NCBI GenBank assembly: GCA_021647145.1
Contig: JAKIVF010000017.1
Location: 1-38,567, forward strand
From: Methylococcaceae bacterium
GTDB lineage: Bacteria; Pseudomonadota; Gammaproteobacteria; Methylococcales; Methylomonadaceae
Reading direction: 5' to 3'
DNA length: 38,567 nucleotides
Each line of letters begins with the position of its first letter. The stretch's first letter is position 1. The position numbers and the translations under genes were made by a program. Below are positions 25,495-34,222 of this stretch, one piece after another. The notes below the pieces were generated by a model. The model did no database searches. It was given only the letters and a program-made list of their open reading frames with translations, and had not been told where the DNA came from.

Positions 25495-26484
25495 ATGAGT
25501 ATGAATAGAGTTGATGTATGGGATGGCTGGCGTGGAATGGCCATCATTTTTCTTCTAATCGGGCATTTTTTTGAAGAGTCATTTTTATGGATTGAAATAG
25601 GTCGTTTAGGTGTGGATGCTTTCTTTGTACTCTCTGGAATGCTAATGAGTACCATACTTTTCAAAAAACGTATGAACCTTAGAGATTTTTATATACGTCG
25701 CTTTAGTCGAATTATCCCAGCATTTTCCTTGTTTATTTTAGTTTCTTTTTCTTTTGCAAAAGTCATTAATCTTGATTTCGAAGCATTAGAAGTTGTAACC
25801 AATCTTACTTTTCTTCGCACCTATATTCCATTAGACCCCCATATTTGGAATACAAAAGTTCCAGTTCAGCATTTATGGTCACTTAATGTTGAAGAACACG
25901 CTTATATGATTATGAGTATCATGACTTTATTATTCTTTCGGAATACTAATGCAGCCTATGCATTAATTATATTAGGATTAATTTCTATTTGTTTTTGCTT
26001 TTTCTATTACTCTAACGAAACATTAGCTCCAACAAGATTTGAAATTCGAACAGAAACTGCAGTCAGCTTTGTTTTTTTATCCGCAGGGTATCACCTACTT
26101 AAAAAAGATTTAAACACCAATAGTTACCACCATTTACTTCCGGTTCTTACTCTAATTGGAGCTTTTGTATGTTATCTTGATAGCTTTCCAAGATGGCTAA
26201 GCTTTTCCTTAGCCCCTATATTGTTAGCCTATACTCTTAATCATATACATGAGGCCAACAAAGTACTTCGTAATTTTCTGGAACTAAAAATGATCCGATT
26301 AATGGGATTGTGGTCATTCTCAATCTATTTATGGCAACAACCATTTTATAAATTTAGCTGGAAAATCCCTGGCCCTCCTTATGTTAGTATGATTCTGGCC
26401 ATTATTATTGGCATGCTCTCTTTTTATCTATATGAACAACCAGTCAGGTCATGGATTAACAAACGATGGACAAAAAACATATAG
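25495..26484 (+). CDS. Acyltransferase-3 family membrane protein (OafA-like)
   Basis: The 329-residue polytopic protein has DGWRGMAIIFLLIGHFFEES (the R-x10-H motif, Arg13 and His24), FVLSGMLMSTIL, RRFSRIIPAFSL, and WSLNVEEHAYMIM (usually WSLxVEEQFY; here the Gln-Phe pair is His-Ala). It ends in FYLYEQPVRSWIN, also typical. Such proteins O-acylate sugars of surface polysaccharides, drawing acyl groups across the inner membrane. No SGNH domain is attached. ATGs lie at 25495 and 25501, and the region before is a poly-A tract without a clear ribosome site, so either may be used. Confidence 0.92.
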   Translation: MSMNRVDVWDGWRGMAIIFLLIGHFFEESFLWIEIGRLGVDAFFVLSGMLMSTILFKKRMNLRDFYIRRFSRIIPAFSLFILVSFSFAKVINLDFEALEVVTNLTFLRTYIPLDPHIWNTKVPVQHLWSLNVEEHAYMIMSIMTLLFFRNTNAAYALIILGLISICFCFFYYSNETLAPTRFEIRTETAVSFVFLSAGYHLLKKDLNTNSYHHLLPVLTLIGAFVCYLDSFPRWLSFSLAPILLAYTLNHIHEANKVLRNFLELKMIRLMGLWSFSIYLWQQPFYKFSWKIPGPPYVSMILAIIIGMLSFYLYEQPVRSWINKRWTKNI

Positions 26485-26838
26485 TAATTCTGAATAATTT
26501 TAAATCCATTTAGATTTCACTATGTATTAATAGTTCCATAAGTTCTCGCACTGTCACTTGCCAAAGTATCAGTATTTCAAGCAAAGTTTATACTGCAAAT
26601 ACTTTTGGAGCTATTAATATGAACGTCATAGTTACCTAGGTTTTTGTTTTCTTGGGTCGAAAAACCAAACAATCAAAGCAAGAAATTCAATTTATTCTTT
26701 AAATCAATAAAAATATACTCTATCCTAGTTTATACTATTACTCAATTACTTATACTCTCTCTTTCGAGTTTTAGCTAAAAATTATGTGTAAGTCCAAGTA
26801 ATACAATGATTTTTAATATATGAAGATAAAATAAACTT
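26485..26838. other. Spacer holding a family 2 repeat
   Basis: A 354-base AT-rich gap between the acyltransferase and the next plus-strand gene. It contains the 95-base family 2 element at 26525-26619; nothing else is recognised. The gap may separate two transcription units. Confidence 0.6.
26525..26619. repeat. 95-bp inverted-repeat element, family 2, copy B
   Basis: It has the same length as copy A at 10315-10409, with ends TATTAATAGTTCCATAAGTT and TACTTTTGGAGCTATTAATA. The central 40 bases (CACTGTCACTTGCC...GTTTATACTG) are nearly identical to copy A. Flanking sequence differs completely between copies, so the boundaries are well defined. Confidence 0.85.
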
Positions 26839-28062
26839 ATGTTTACTAGCTTTAAAAACCACAATTTTATTTCCCTGAATTCATTACTTTCTAAAACAGC
26901 TCATTGGTTTATTGTTGCATTAAGTATTTTATTATTTATTTATGTAATCAATTCACCTCGTGAAAAATGGGATATGTTGGGATATGCTGCTTCAGCAATT
27001 GATCTTAATATTTCCGATGTAAACTTCATTCATAATTATGTTTACGAAGAATTTGAAGCTTATGCTAATGAAGCGGATTTCAAAGAACTTACAGGAGAAG
27101 ATGATTATCGTAGTACTATGTATAAAGATGCCGAGGCATTTTATCAACAAATCCCCTATTATCAAATTCGAATTTTTTTTATACTTTTGATACTTTCCCT
27201 AACAAAAATGGGGATCAACATTTTCTTAGCATGTCATCTAGTTTCAGCCACGACAACTTGCTTTGGTTTATTAGCTTTTTATTATGCATTTAAGAAAGCA
27301 ATTCATCCTATTTTTTGGCTAACAGTACCAATATTTTTCATTAGTTTCAATGTATTAATAGTTGCTCAAACAGTAACTGCAGATTCACTTGCATTTTTCT
27401 GGTTAGGAATAATTTCTTGGGCATTTATGCATGAAAAATGGAAAACATTTTTCTTTTTACTAGTTTTATCAATATTAGTACGAACTGATATGATTCTTTT
27501 AGTTGCATTATTTACTGGATACTTATTATTATTCCGGACTGATTTACGTCTATTTAGCTCTATTTGTGCTTTTTTTTCAGTAGGTACATATTTTTTCATC
27601 AATAATTATTTTGAAAATTATGGATGGCACACTTTATTTTACTTTGCATTCGTCTCAGATATGCAAACTACTCATCCAGTTGAATTCTTATCATACAAAA
27701 TCAGTATTGAAGAATATTTATCTGCTGTAAAAAAGACTTTAAAACTTTTTATTTCGGATCGGGCAGTTTTATTATTTGAAATTTGTGTATTAATACAACT
27801 GATAATTCTTTTTCTTTCTCAAATAAAAAGTAATTTATCAATTAGAAATAACTTTTTTACCTTATTCAATAATCCTGTTTTCATACTCACCATAATATCA
27901 GTATGTTATGTTCTAATTCATTATGCATTGTTTCCTCTGCTACAATTTCGTTTCTTTGTAGGTCAATATATGATATCTGCACTTGGTTTATTATCTGTCA
28001 TTTCAAAGCTAGTTGAACAATACACCAACACCTCTTCTTACAACCTAAAAGAGCCATCATAA
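26839..28062 (+). CDS. Polytopic membrane protein, possible GT-C glycosyltransferase
   Basis: The 407-residue protein has about nine to ten membrane helices. After helix 1 comes an external loop of about 60 residues starting REKWDMLGYAAS (Asp45) and rich in acidic and aromatic residues (IHNYVYEEFEAYANE). An acidic residue just after helix 1 and a large first periplasmic loop are the usual features of GT-C enzymes, which use polyprenyl-phosphate sugars. No named family was recognised. Its position after a lipid-phospho-arabinose pathway makes a lipid-linked-sugar transferase plausible; a Wzy-like polymerase is the alternative. It converges with the minus-strand arm. Confidence 0.8.
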   Translation: MFTSFKNHNFISLNSLLSKTAHWFIVALSILLFIYVINSPREKWDMLGYAASAIDLNISDVNFIHNYVYEEFEAYANEADFKELTGEDDYRSTMYKDAEAFYQQIPYYQIRIFFILLILSLTKMGINIFLACHLVSATTTCFGLLAFYYAFKKAIHPIFWLTVPIFFISFNVLIVAQTVTADSLAFFWLGIISWAFMHEKWKTFFFLLVLSILVRTDMILLVALFTGYLLLFRTDLRLFSSICAFFSVGTYFFINNYFENYGWHTLFYFAFVSDMQTTHPVEFLSYKISIEEYLSAVKKTLKLFISDRAVLLFEICVLIQLIILFLSQIKSNLSIRNNFFTLFNNPVFILTIISVCYVLIHYALFPLLQFRFFVGQYMISALGLLSVISKLVEQYTNTSSYNLKEPS

Positions 28063-28099
28063 AAAAATTTATCAGTATATATTTTCCCAACTGATAAAT
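28061..28099 (-). terminator. Terminator at the end of the minus-strand glycan arm
   Basis: ATTTATCAGT and ACTGATAAAT form a 10-bp stem around a 13-base loop. On the minus strand the stem is followed by a run of T's (28061-28067), so it would stop transcripts from the deacetylase-like gene. It also sits just after the plus-strand stop codon at 28062. Confidence 0.7.
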
Positions 28100-28126
28100 A
28101 ATTCAAAATAAGAAAGGGGTTTCTTT

Positions 28127-29287
28127 TTATTTGACTGAATATGTAACTGCCGGTAGCAAATAATCACGATATTCATTAGGATCTCCATCAAGCCCAGCTT
28201 CAGCGGCTTTAACTATATTGTACATTTCTCTGACCGTAACATAATGGAGTATATAATTGGTACCATCATTATAACAAGATTCAAGATAAGAGAACATCTC
28301 ATCCGTTTCTTTTCCTAATAGTGTATCCATGTCTCCTTCTTGGGTACCATGCGTATGTATTTTTACAAATTTCCACTCTGGGCGCCCTTTCACATGAATG
28401 TCAGAATCAATCCATAAATCTATACGATCTTTACTTGGAGGAACAGCAGCTCTAACATCCGCAGCTTCTATCTTTGGCATCAACCCAAACTTCCTTTGTT
28501 TCCAATTAAGTCCTAAAGGTCCTTGTATAATCATTAAATCACCCGATGGCTTGCCATTTACCTCTACATCACGACCTGTGTTATGTGATTTTGGCTTTTT
28601 TGGATCATCTTCCGCGTAATAAATACTATTAATTTTTGCGGTCTGTGTTTCACTTGGAGCAGAAGGCAAAGTAAAGTCTGCATAACAACCCGTTTCTTTC
28701 AGCACTATTAGCTCATCATTTACACCACACCAACGTCCATCAGCTCTAGAGTTATCTAAAGACCAATTGCCGTGGATAAATGCGTAAGCAAGTTCACCTG
28801 TTTCTGGAAATCGAGATAAAACACCATGATTGGCATTTAGCTTTTTTGCAAAACAAGTTAAAGTTTCACGCAAATTTTCACTGGTATCATCATCGTGATG
28901 AAGGTGAACCTCAATTTCACCATAACCTTTTTCACACAAATCAGTTATCTTTGTAAGATGTTCTTCCCTATATTCTTCTTCGGGGTAAAAAAATGTATGC
29001 TGAGGATATTTCCCATCGGCATCTTTATGATTTTTACATAATTCAGGGTAGTCCTTCATCCAACGGTCAACACGAGAACGCTCAACTTCTATATCAGGTG
29101 ATTGCCACTGAGGCTCATAATGATCTACATAACAAAACATAATATGTTTTGGACCATTAATTTCGTCTTTTTTGGATAATTTAGATTTAATATATGACAT
29201 TAACCATATATCTAAATTTTTCTTTTTTAAAATAAGAAAAAAACTGATAACAATAATTATTAATAGTATTACAATTAACTCCAACAT
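28127..29287 (-). CDS. Membrane-anchored polysaccharide deacetylase-like protein
   Basis: From ATG 29287 the protein has 386 residues: an N-terminal transmembrane helix (about 3-22), then a NodB-like barrel with MFCYVDHYEPQW, HTFFYPEEEY, EIEVHLHHDDDT, FIHGNWSLDNSRADGRWCGVNDE and FTLPSAPSETQT. The HLHHDDD and HGNWSLDNS segments fit metal-binding and catalytic positions of carbohydrate esterase family 4, in a divergent order. It probably edits acetyl groups on the polymer in the periplasm. A longer version from TTG 29302 is possible, but GGAG lies nine bases before ATG 29287. It is the last gene of the minus-strand arm, just after the GT2 gene. Confidence 0.82.
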   Translation of the reverse strand: MLELIVILLIIIVISFFLILKKKNLDIWLMSYIKSKLSKKDEINGPKHIMFCYVDHYEPQWQSPDIEVERSRVDRWMKDYPELCKNHKDADGKYPQHTFFYPEEEYREEHLTKITDLCEKGYGEIEVHLHHDDDTSENLRETLTCFAKKLNANHGVLSRFPETGELAYAFIHGNWSLDNSRADGRWCGVNDELIVLKETGCYADFTLPSAPSETQTAKINSIYYAEDDPKKPKSHNTGRDVEVNGKPSGDLMIIQGPLGLNWKQRKFGLMPKIEAADVRAAVPPSKDRIDLWIDSDIHVKGRPEWKFVKIHTHGTQEGDMDTLLGKETDEMFSYLESCYNDGTNYILHYVTVREMYNIVKAAEAGLDGDPNEYRDYLLPAVTYSVK

Positions 29288-29308
29288 TTTATTATTCTCC
29301 AATCATAT

Positions 29309-30484
29309 TTAGCGTTCAGTTCTTTCCCATGTACCTTTAGAATTCCCTGATAAATACCGGATAAAACCATGTGCTAAAGCAGCATTCATATATACTAAAA
29401 AAACAGGTAAAGAAATGAATGAAGGAAATTGACGTGAATGAAAATACTTAACAATTAAAATAGTCATAACATACACACTTACCTGAATTAATAAAGTTAA
29501 TTGATACAAAGGTTGATCAAGCAATGTTATATTAACCAAAAATAATAAAACCATTAAGTGTGGTGTGAACCAGCGTATTACTTTATGTGAAACATAAGTA
29601 AAAACACGCCACTTATGCTTCGGGTTTAACCCATACAAAAACCGAAAAAATGCTTGGTAATTTCCCGCGCCAATCCTTACTCGCCTGCCATACTCTGCAA
29701 ACATATCTGGAGCAACTTCTTCTTCAGCAACGGCCTCTGTATCGTAGATTACTTTATGTCCATCGAGACCTATTTTCATAAATATTGAAAAATCATCAAT
29801 AATTGTATCTACTGGCAGTGTTGTAAAATATTTACGATTTATTGCATAAATCGCACCATTAGCACCTAAAAAACCATTAATTTTACCTTCATGATATTTA
29901 AGGATTCGTTCTAGGCGCCAATAAACACTATCTTGATTTGATCCTTTTTTAGGATTAACAAGATACAATTCGCCACAAACACCTGCAATATTGCCCGATA
30001 TAAAATGACGTGCTAGTTTTTTAATCGTATCAGAATGGTAAACAGTATTTGCATCTGTAAACACTACTACTGTTTCCATAATATTACTGAGTAGCTCATT
30101 TAAAACAGTAATTTTTCCACGATTTTCAGAATATTCAAATAATTTTACACGTTTATCCTTAAAAGTTCGTGCAAACTCAACAGTTCGATCATTACTACCA
30201 TCAGACCCAATGTAAATTGATAATTTATCTAACGGATAGTCCTGTTCTAATAAATTATTAATCCTATCAACTATATGTCTCTCTTCATTGTAAGCAGAAA
30301 AAACTATTGCAACATTTGGCCACTCACCGGATGCAACCGTTCTACGTTCTGTTTTATGAAGAATATATCTAGTGTCTCCTAAACTCTGAATAAAACCACT
30401 AATTACAATCAATAGCAGTGGATATATTAAATAAGTGTAAACAATCAAAAAGGAAATTAGCCAAAACGTATATTCTAATATCAT
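29309..30484 (-). CDS. Family 2 glycosyltransferase, membrane-bound
   Basis: The 391-residue protein has an N-terminal helix (about 3-28), a GT-A domain with AYNEERHI, GSDGSNDRT (about 92), FTDANTVY (the DxN metal site, about 147), GFLGANGAIYAI, DDFSIFMKI (about 230) and RRVRIGAGNYQAF in place of QxxRW (about 265), then three C-terminal helices. This is the layout of processive or polymer-elongating GT2 enzymes that work at the cytoplasmic face of the inner membrane. It lies between a GT4 gene (59 bases upstream) and the deacetylase-like gene. Confidence 0.92.
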   Translation of the reverse strand: MILEYTFWLISFLIVYTYLIYPLLLIVISGFIQSLGDTRYILHKTERRTVASGEWPNVAIVFSAYNEERHIVDRINNLLEQDYPLDKLSIYIGSDGSNDRTVEFARTFKDKRVKLFEYSENRGKITVLNELLSNIMETVVVFTDANTVYHSDTIKKLARHFISGNIAGVCGELYLVNPKKGSNQDSVYWRLERILKYHEGKINGFLGANGAIYAINRKYFTTLPVDTIIDDFSIFMKIGLDGHKVIYDTEAVAEEEVAPDMFAEYGRRVRIGAGNYQAFFRFLYGLNPKHKWRVFTYVSHKVIRWFTPHLMVLLFLVNITLLDQPLYQLTLLIQVSVYVMTILIVKYFHSRQFPSFISLPVFLVYMNAALAHGFIRYLSGNSKGTWERTER

Positions 30485-30543
30485 AGCGAAAAATAATAAT
30501 TTCGATTAAAGAACAAAAAAGGTATCAATAAAATAAAACTAAA

Positions 30544-31725
30544 CTATTCAAGTAAAGTTAACATTAACTCGGCATTATGCCTCCATTGCCTTTCATTTTC
30601 TATATAAGCTCTGGCATTCTTACCTACTCTAATTTGATTATTTGGATTCTTAGATACTTCCATAACCAAATCAATACAAGCTTCTTTATCATTTTTAGAA
30701 AAAAGCCAGCTAGTTTTTTCGTCACTCACTACTTCTTGTATAGGTGAGAAATCAGGAATAACCATTCCACAATTCATTGCCATAAACTCAAATAGTTTCA
30801 TTGGAGAGCCATAAGTATTTGAATCAGGCAAAATACCAAAATCCATTGCTGCAAGATATTTTGCAACATCACCATGGGCAACTTTTCCTGTTAAGACTAT
30901 CTGGTCTTCTACATGTTCTTTTTTGATAACTTCTTTAATAAACTCATAACAAATACCATCACCAACCAATAATAATACGAGAGATGGGTTTTCTTTAATT
31001 CGAGGAGCAATATTTTCAACAAACCAGTCAATCCCATGCCAAGGATTAAATGCTCCTACATACCCGCAGATTACTTTATTTGCTAAATTCAATCCCTCTT
31101 TAATTGCTTTTTTATTATATTTCTTAGGGTCAAATATAGATAAATCAGCACTATTTGGGCTAATGACTGATTTTGCAATAGTTTTGTATTCTAACTGAAC
31201 TACGTCTTGAAAATGCGAGGAGATAAACACAATTCCTGTACATTTAGAAAAAATCCATTTTTCAAATTTCTTTGCAATACCTTTAAACATTAATGGTCTT
31301 ACTCGCTGAACCAATGCTGAATCATTAACTTCAAGTATGACAGGAATACCTTGTTTGTTTGCTAATAAGACTCCAATAAACATAAATAATGAATATCTCT
31401 CGTAAATGAGCTCTATGGAGTTTTCTTTTATTACCTTAGTTAGCCGAAAAAAGGCCATCCCGTTATAACACAACTCAAGAAATTCAAAAACAAATTCTGG
31501 AGCATACTTAGTTAATACTGAAATTTTCTTAATAGTACCAATAACGATATTTTTCTTTTCTGGTTTTTTATTTTGAGTAGACATTAAGGTTTTCTCAGGG
31601 TCTGATCCCGGGAAAGATAAAATCTGTACATCATGTCCCATTTCACGTAATGCACTCACAATACCTCTAATATGGGCTCCTTCTGCCCCAGTCCCTCTTG
31701 TTCTGTGGTGATATAGTATCTTCAT
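30544..31725 (-). CDS. Family 4 glycosyltransferase
   Basis: The 393-residue GT-B enzyme has RGTGAEGAHIRGIVSALREMGHDV in the N-terminal Rossmann lobe, EVNDSALVQ, SPNSADLSIFDP, YVGAFNPWHGIDWFVE and GDGI(C) in the C-terminal lobe, and a nucleotide-sugar region with YGSPMKLFEFMAMNCGMVIPDFSPIQEVV. It would add one sugar to the lipid-linked repeat unit; donor and linkage are unknown. A 218-base gap separates it from the upstream GT4 gene, so it may have its own promoter. Confidence 0.92.
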   Translation of the reverse strand: MKILYHHRTRGTGAEGAHIRGIVSALREMGHDVQILSFPGSDPEKTLMSTQNKKPEKKNIVIGTIKKISVLTKYAPEFVFEFLELCYNGMAFFRLTKVIKENSIELIYERYSLFMFIGVLLANKQGIPVILEVNDSALVQRVRPLMFKGIAKKFEKWIFSKCTGIVFISSHFQDVVQLEYKTIAKSVISPNSADLSIFDPKKYNKKAIKEGLNLANKVICGYVGAFNPWHGIDWFVENIAPRIKENPSLVLLLVGDGICYEFIKEVIKKEHVEDQIVLTGKVAHGDVAKYLAAMDFGILPDSNTYGSPMKLFEFMAMNCGMVIPDFSPIQEVVSDEKTSWLFSKNDKEACIDLVMEVSKNPNNQIRVGKNARAYIENERQWRHNAELMLTLLE

Positions 31726-31943
31726 AATTTGCTTGTTTTTTTATAATTTATATCTGCTCTTAACACTCATTGGTTCTTCTTCAATTAATAAATGCACGAA
31801 ATTACTTTTTTATCAGGAGTATCTCTATTTAAAGTAATCTTTAGTACAAAAAAACAATTCAGTATAAAAAAACATATATTCTCCAAAAATTCCAAATTTG
31901 ATAATAAGCATCGATAAACAATAATAGATCACTTTTTTAAAAA

Positions 31944-33110
31944 TTACTTAATTAAGTTTAGAAAAGTAGTAGATAGGGATTTTTTATTTTGTTCCCAACT
32001 AAACTGCGAAGCATGTCTAACTATCTCATCAAAAACCCACTTTTGTTGCAATGCATCATTAATAGCTTTATGCAATAGTATTGCATCATGAGGAGCAACA
32101 AGAACTCCACATTTATCTGGCACAACTTCAGGAATTCCCCCAACTGTTGTTGCAACAACAGGCCTTCCACACGCCATTGCTTCAAGAAGAACGTTTGGTA
32201 CTCCCTCAGCATGGCTTGGTAAAACGATCAAGTCTGCCGCCCCCATCCAAATGGGAAGTAACTCATGTTTTTTCTGTCCCACTGCATGGATAGAATCATC
32301 CAGCTCTAACCCTTTAATTTGATTTTGAATAGCCTCTTTACAAGGTCCATCTCCAACAAATACTAACTCAGTAGGGTTTTTTTCTTGGTTATAAATAGAA
32401 AAAGCCTTCAATAACTCCAAACAACCTTTGCTTTTCTTTAGATTTCCCACATATAGAATGATTTTTACGTCCTTATTTAAAGATAGAGTTTCTCGACACT
32501 CTTGTTGATTTCTTGGAAAAAAAACTGATGAATCAACACCATTATAGATTACTTTAACTTGTTTATTTTCAGCTCCCAAGTCAATTACTTTAATAGCCAA
32601 GTCCTTACTTACTGATACAATTTTGCTTGCTTGCCTTAAAACCCATGAAACCTGCATAGCAACACCAGTTAACTTAGGTTGCTCATTAATATCACTACCA
32701 TGAACTTTAACAACAACTGGAATATTAAATAACCTGCCTAAACATACAGCTGCAAAAGCATCAGGGTAGACCCACGTTGCAAAAATCACATCAGGACGCT
32801 CAGAGCCTATTAATTTAGATACTATAAAAACTGAAGAAAGTAGCATGGTAAATCCATAACTCCATCTGGCAAAACGAGGAATAAAGAAGTAGGGTATATA
32901 TGTTGCTCTAACACCACCCCAGTCTTTTGAACTTAGCGAGAGTTTTTTATTTTTCCAAGCAATAAGCATATCTGTCCAAGCAACAGGAACTATAACTTCA
33001 ACTTTAAAATCCTCAGCAATTTTTTGAAATTGTTGACGATTAAAAGTAGCTCTATTTGGTTCCCAGTCTCGAGGAAACAAGTTAGTAAATGCTAAAATTT
33101 TCTTTTGCAT
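31944..33110 (-). CDS. Family 4 glycosyltransferase
   Basis: The 388-residue GT-B enzyme has FTNLFPRDWEPNRATFNRQQF at the N-terminus, VVKVHGSDIN, SKDLAIKVIDLG, VIYNGVDSSVFFP, YVGNLKKSKGCLELLKAF and FVGDGPCKEAI. A clear EX7E motif lies in HAEGVPNVLLEAMACGRPVVAT. The N-terminus resembles sugar transferases found in many exopolysaccharide and exosortase-linked loci. It begins two bases after the stop codon of the next GT4 gene (33113), so the two are co-translated. Confidence 0.93.
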   Translation of the reverse strand: MQKKILAFTNLFPRDWEPNRATFNRQQFQKIAEDFKVEVIVPVAWTDMLIAWKNKKLSLSSKDWGGVRATYIPYFFIPRFARWSYGFTMLLSSVFIVSKLIGSERPDVIFATWVYPDAFAAVCLGRLFNIPVVVKVHGSDINEQPKLTGVAMQVSWVLRQASKIVSVSKDLAIKVIDLGAENKQVKVIYNGVDSSVFFPRNQQECRETLSLNKDVKIILYVGNLKKSKGCLELLKAFSIYNQEKNPTELVFVGDGPCKEAIQNQIKGLELDDSIHAVGQKKHELLPIWMGAADLIVLPSHAEGVPNVLLEAMACGRPVVATTVGGIPEVVPDKCGVLVAPHDAILLHKAINDALQQKWVFDEIVRHASQFSWEQNKKSLSTTFLNLIK

Positions 33111-33112
33111 AT

Positions 33113-34213
33113 TTAAACCGTATATAGCTCTTCATATTTATTGGACATAACCTCGACTGACCCATTACTTACAACCCATTCTCGAGAATTCTCACCCATT
33201 TTCTGTAGCTTATGTTCATCCAAAATAATTTGAGACATCCCCTTTGACAAGGCTTGAACACTGTCAGATTGAACAAGCAAGCCATTCTTCTTTGTCACAA
33301 TTTCTTTGTTTCCACCTACATCAGTTGCAATCAAAGCTAAACCACTCGCACAAGCCTCAAGCAAGGAAATAGAATATCCTTCCTGCTTTGAACATAGTAT
33401 AAAAAGATCCATTCCTGACAGTAAATCGGTAACATCATCTCTATCACCAAGAAAAATGACTTTCTGTTTCAAATTGAGATCCAAAGTTAATTCTTGCAAG
33501 GTTGTTAATAACTCCCCTCCTCCAATAATAATAAGATAACAATCTGAAATCTGTTGCTGTATTTGAGCAAAGGCTTGTAATAATAACTTATGATTTTTGA
33601 CAGGGTTTAACCTTGCAACAATTGTAATCATTATTGGTTTACCATTAATACCCAATTGTTTCAAAACTCGTCTTTTATCAGCAAAATTTTTTTTCTTAAA
33701 CTTATCTATCACAATACCATTGTGAACTGTAATGATTTTTTTTCTAAAAAAAGAAAACTCTTTTCTTAATTTATCTCTTGTAACATCACAAACACCAACA
33801 ACCCACCGTGTTATTATTAATGAAACCCCGTATAAAACAAGTTCTTTTACAACAACCTTCCCTCGTCCTATTCCATGACGTGTATTAATCAATAACACTT
33901 TTGAAGCTGCCTTTAATTTAGCAAAAGCAACATAATAATTACAAACTAAATTATGTGTATGTACTACATCAGGATTAAATAATTTAATTTGCTCCGTTAA
34001 TTTATTTATAGCTTTAAAATCAATACCATTTGTTTTATTACAAACTTCCAGTTTAATCCCAGAATCTGTTAATTCATTTGCCAATCGACCTTTTTCATAA
34101 AGACATATCACTAAACATTGATGCCCCCGTTTTACTTGTTCTTTTACAAGGTCAACTACAACACGTTCAAGACCACCAACATGAAGGGTTTCAACAACAT
34201 GTATAATACGCAT
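33113..34213 (-). CDS. Family 4 glycosyltransferase
   Basis: The 366-residue GT-B enzyme has IIHVVETLHVGGLERVVVDLVKE (the glycine-rich loop for the acceptor or phosphate side), HTHNLVCNYY, NTRHGIGRG, VHNGIVIDKF, VARLNPVKNHKLLLQAFAQI, IIGGGEL, and the EX7E motif in KQEGYSISLLEACASGLALIATDVGG. The VGGLE start is common in exosortase-associated GT4 enzymes. It lies 9 bases after the CapK-like gene and 2 bases before the next GT4 gene. Confidence 0.93.
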   Translation of the reverse strand: MRIIHVVETLHVGGLERVVVDLVKEQVKRGHQCLVICLYEKGRLANELTDSGIKLEVCNKTNGIDFKAINKLTEQIKLFNPDVVHTHNLVCNYYVAFAKLKAASKVLLINTRHGIGRGKVVVKELVLYGVSLIITRWVVGVCDVTRDKLRKEFSFFRKKIITVHNGIVIDKFKKKNFADKRRVLKQLGINGKPIMITIVARLNPVKNHKLLLQAFAQIQQQISDCYLIIIGGGELLTTLQELTLDLNLKQKVIFLGDRDDVTDLLSGMDLFILCSKQEGYSISLLEACASGLALIATDVGGNKEIVTKKNGLLVQSDSVQALSKGMSQIILDEHKLQKMGENSREWVVSNGSVEVMSNKYEELYTV

Positions 34214-34222
34214 ATAATTTCC

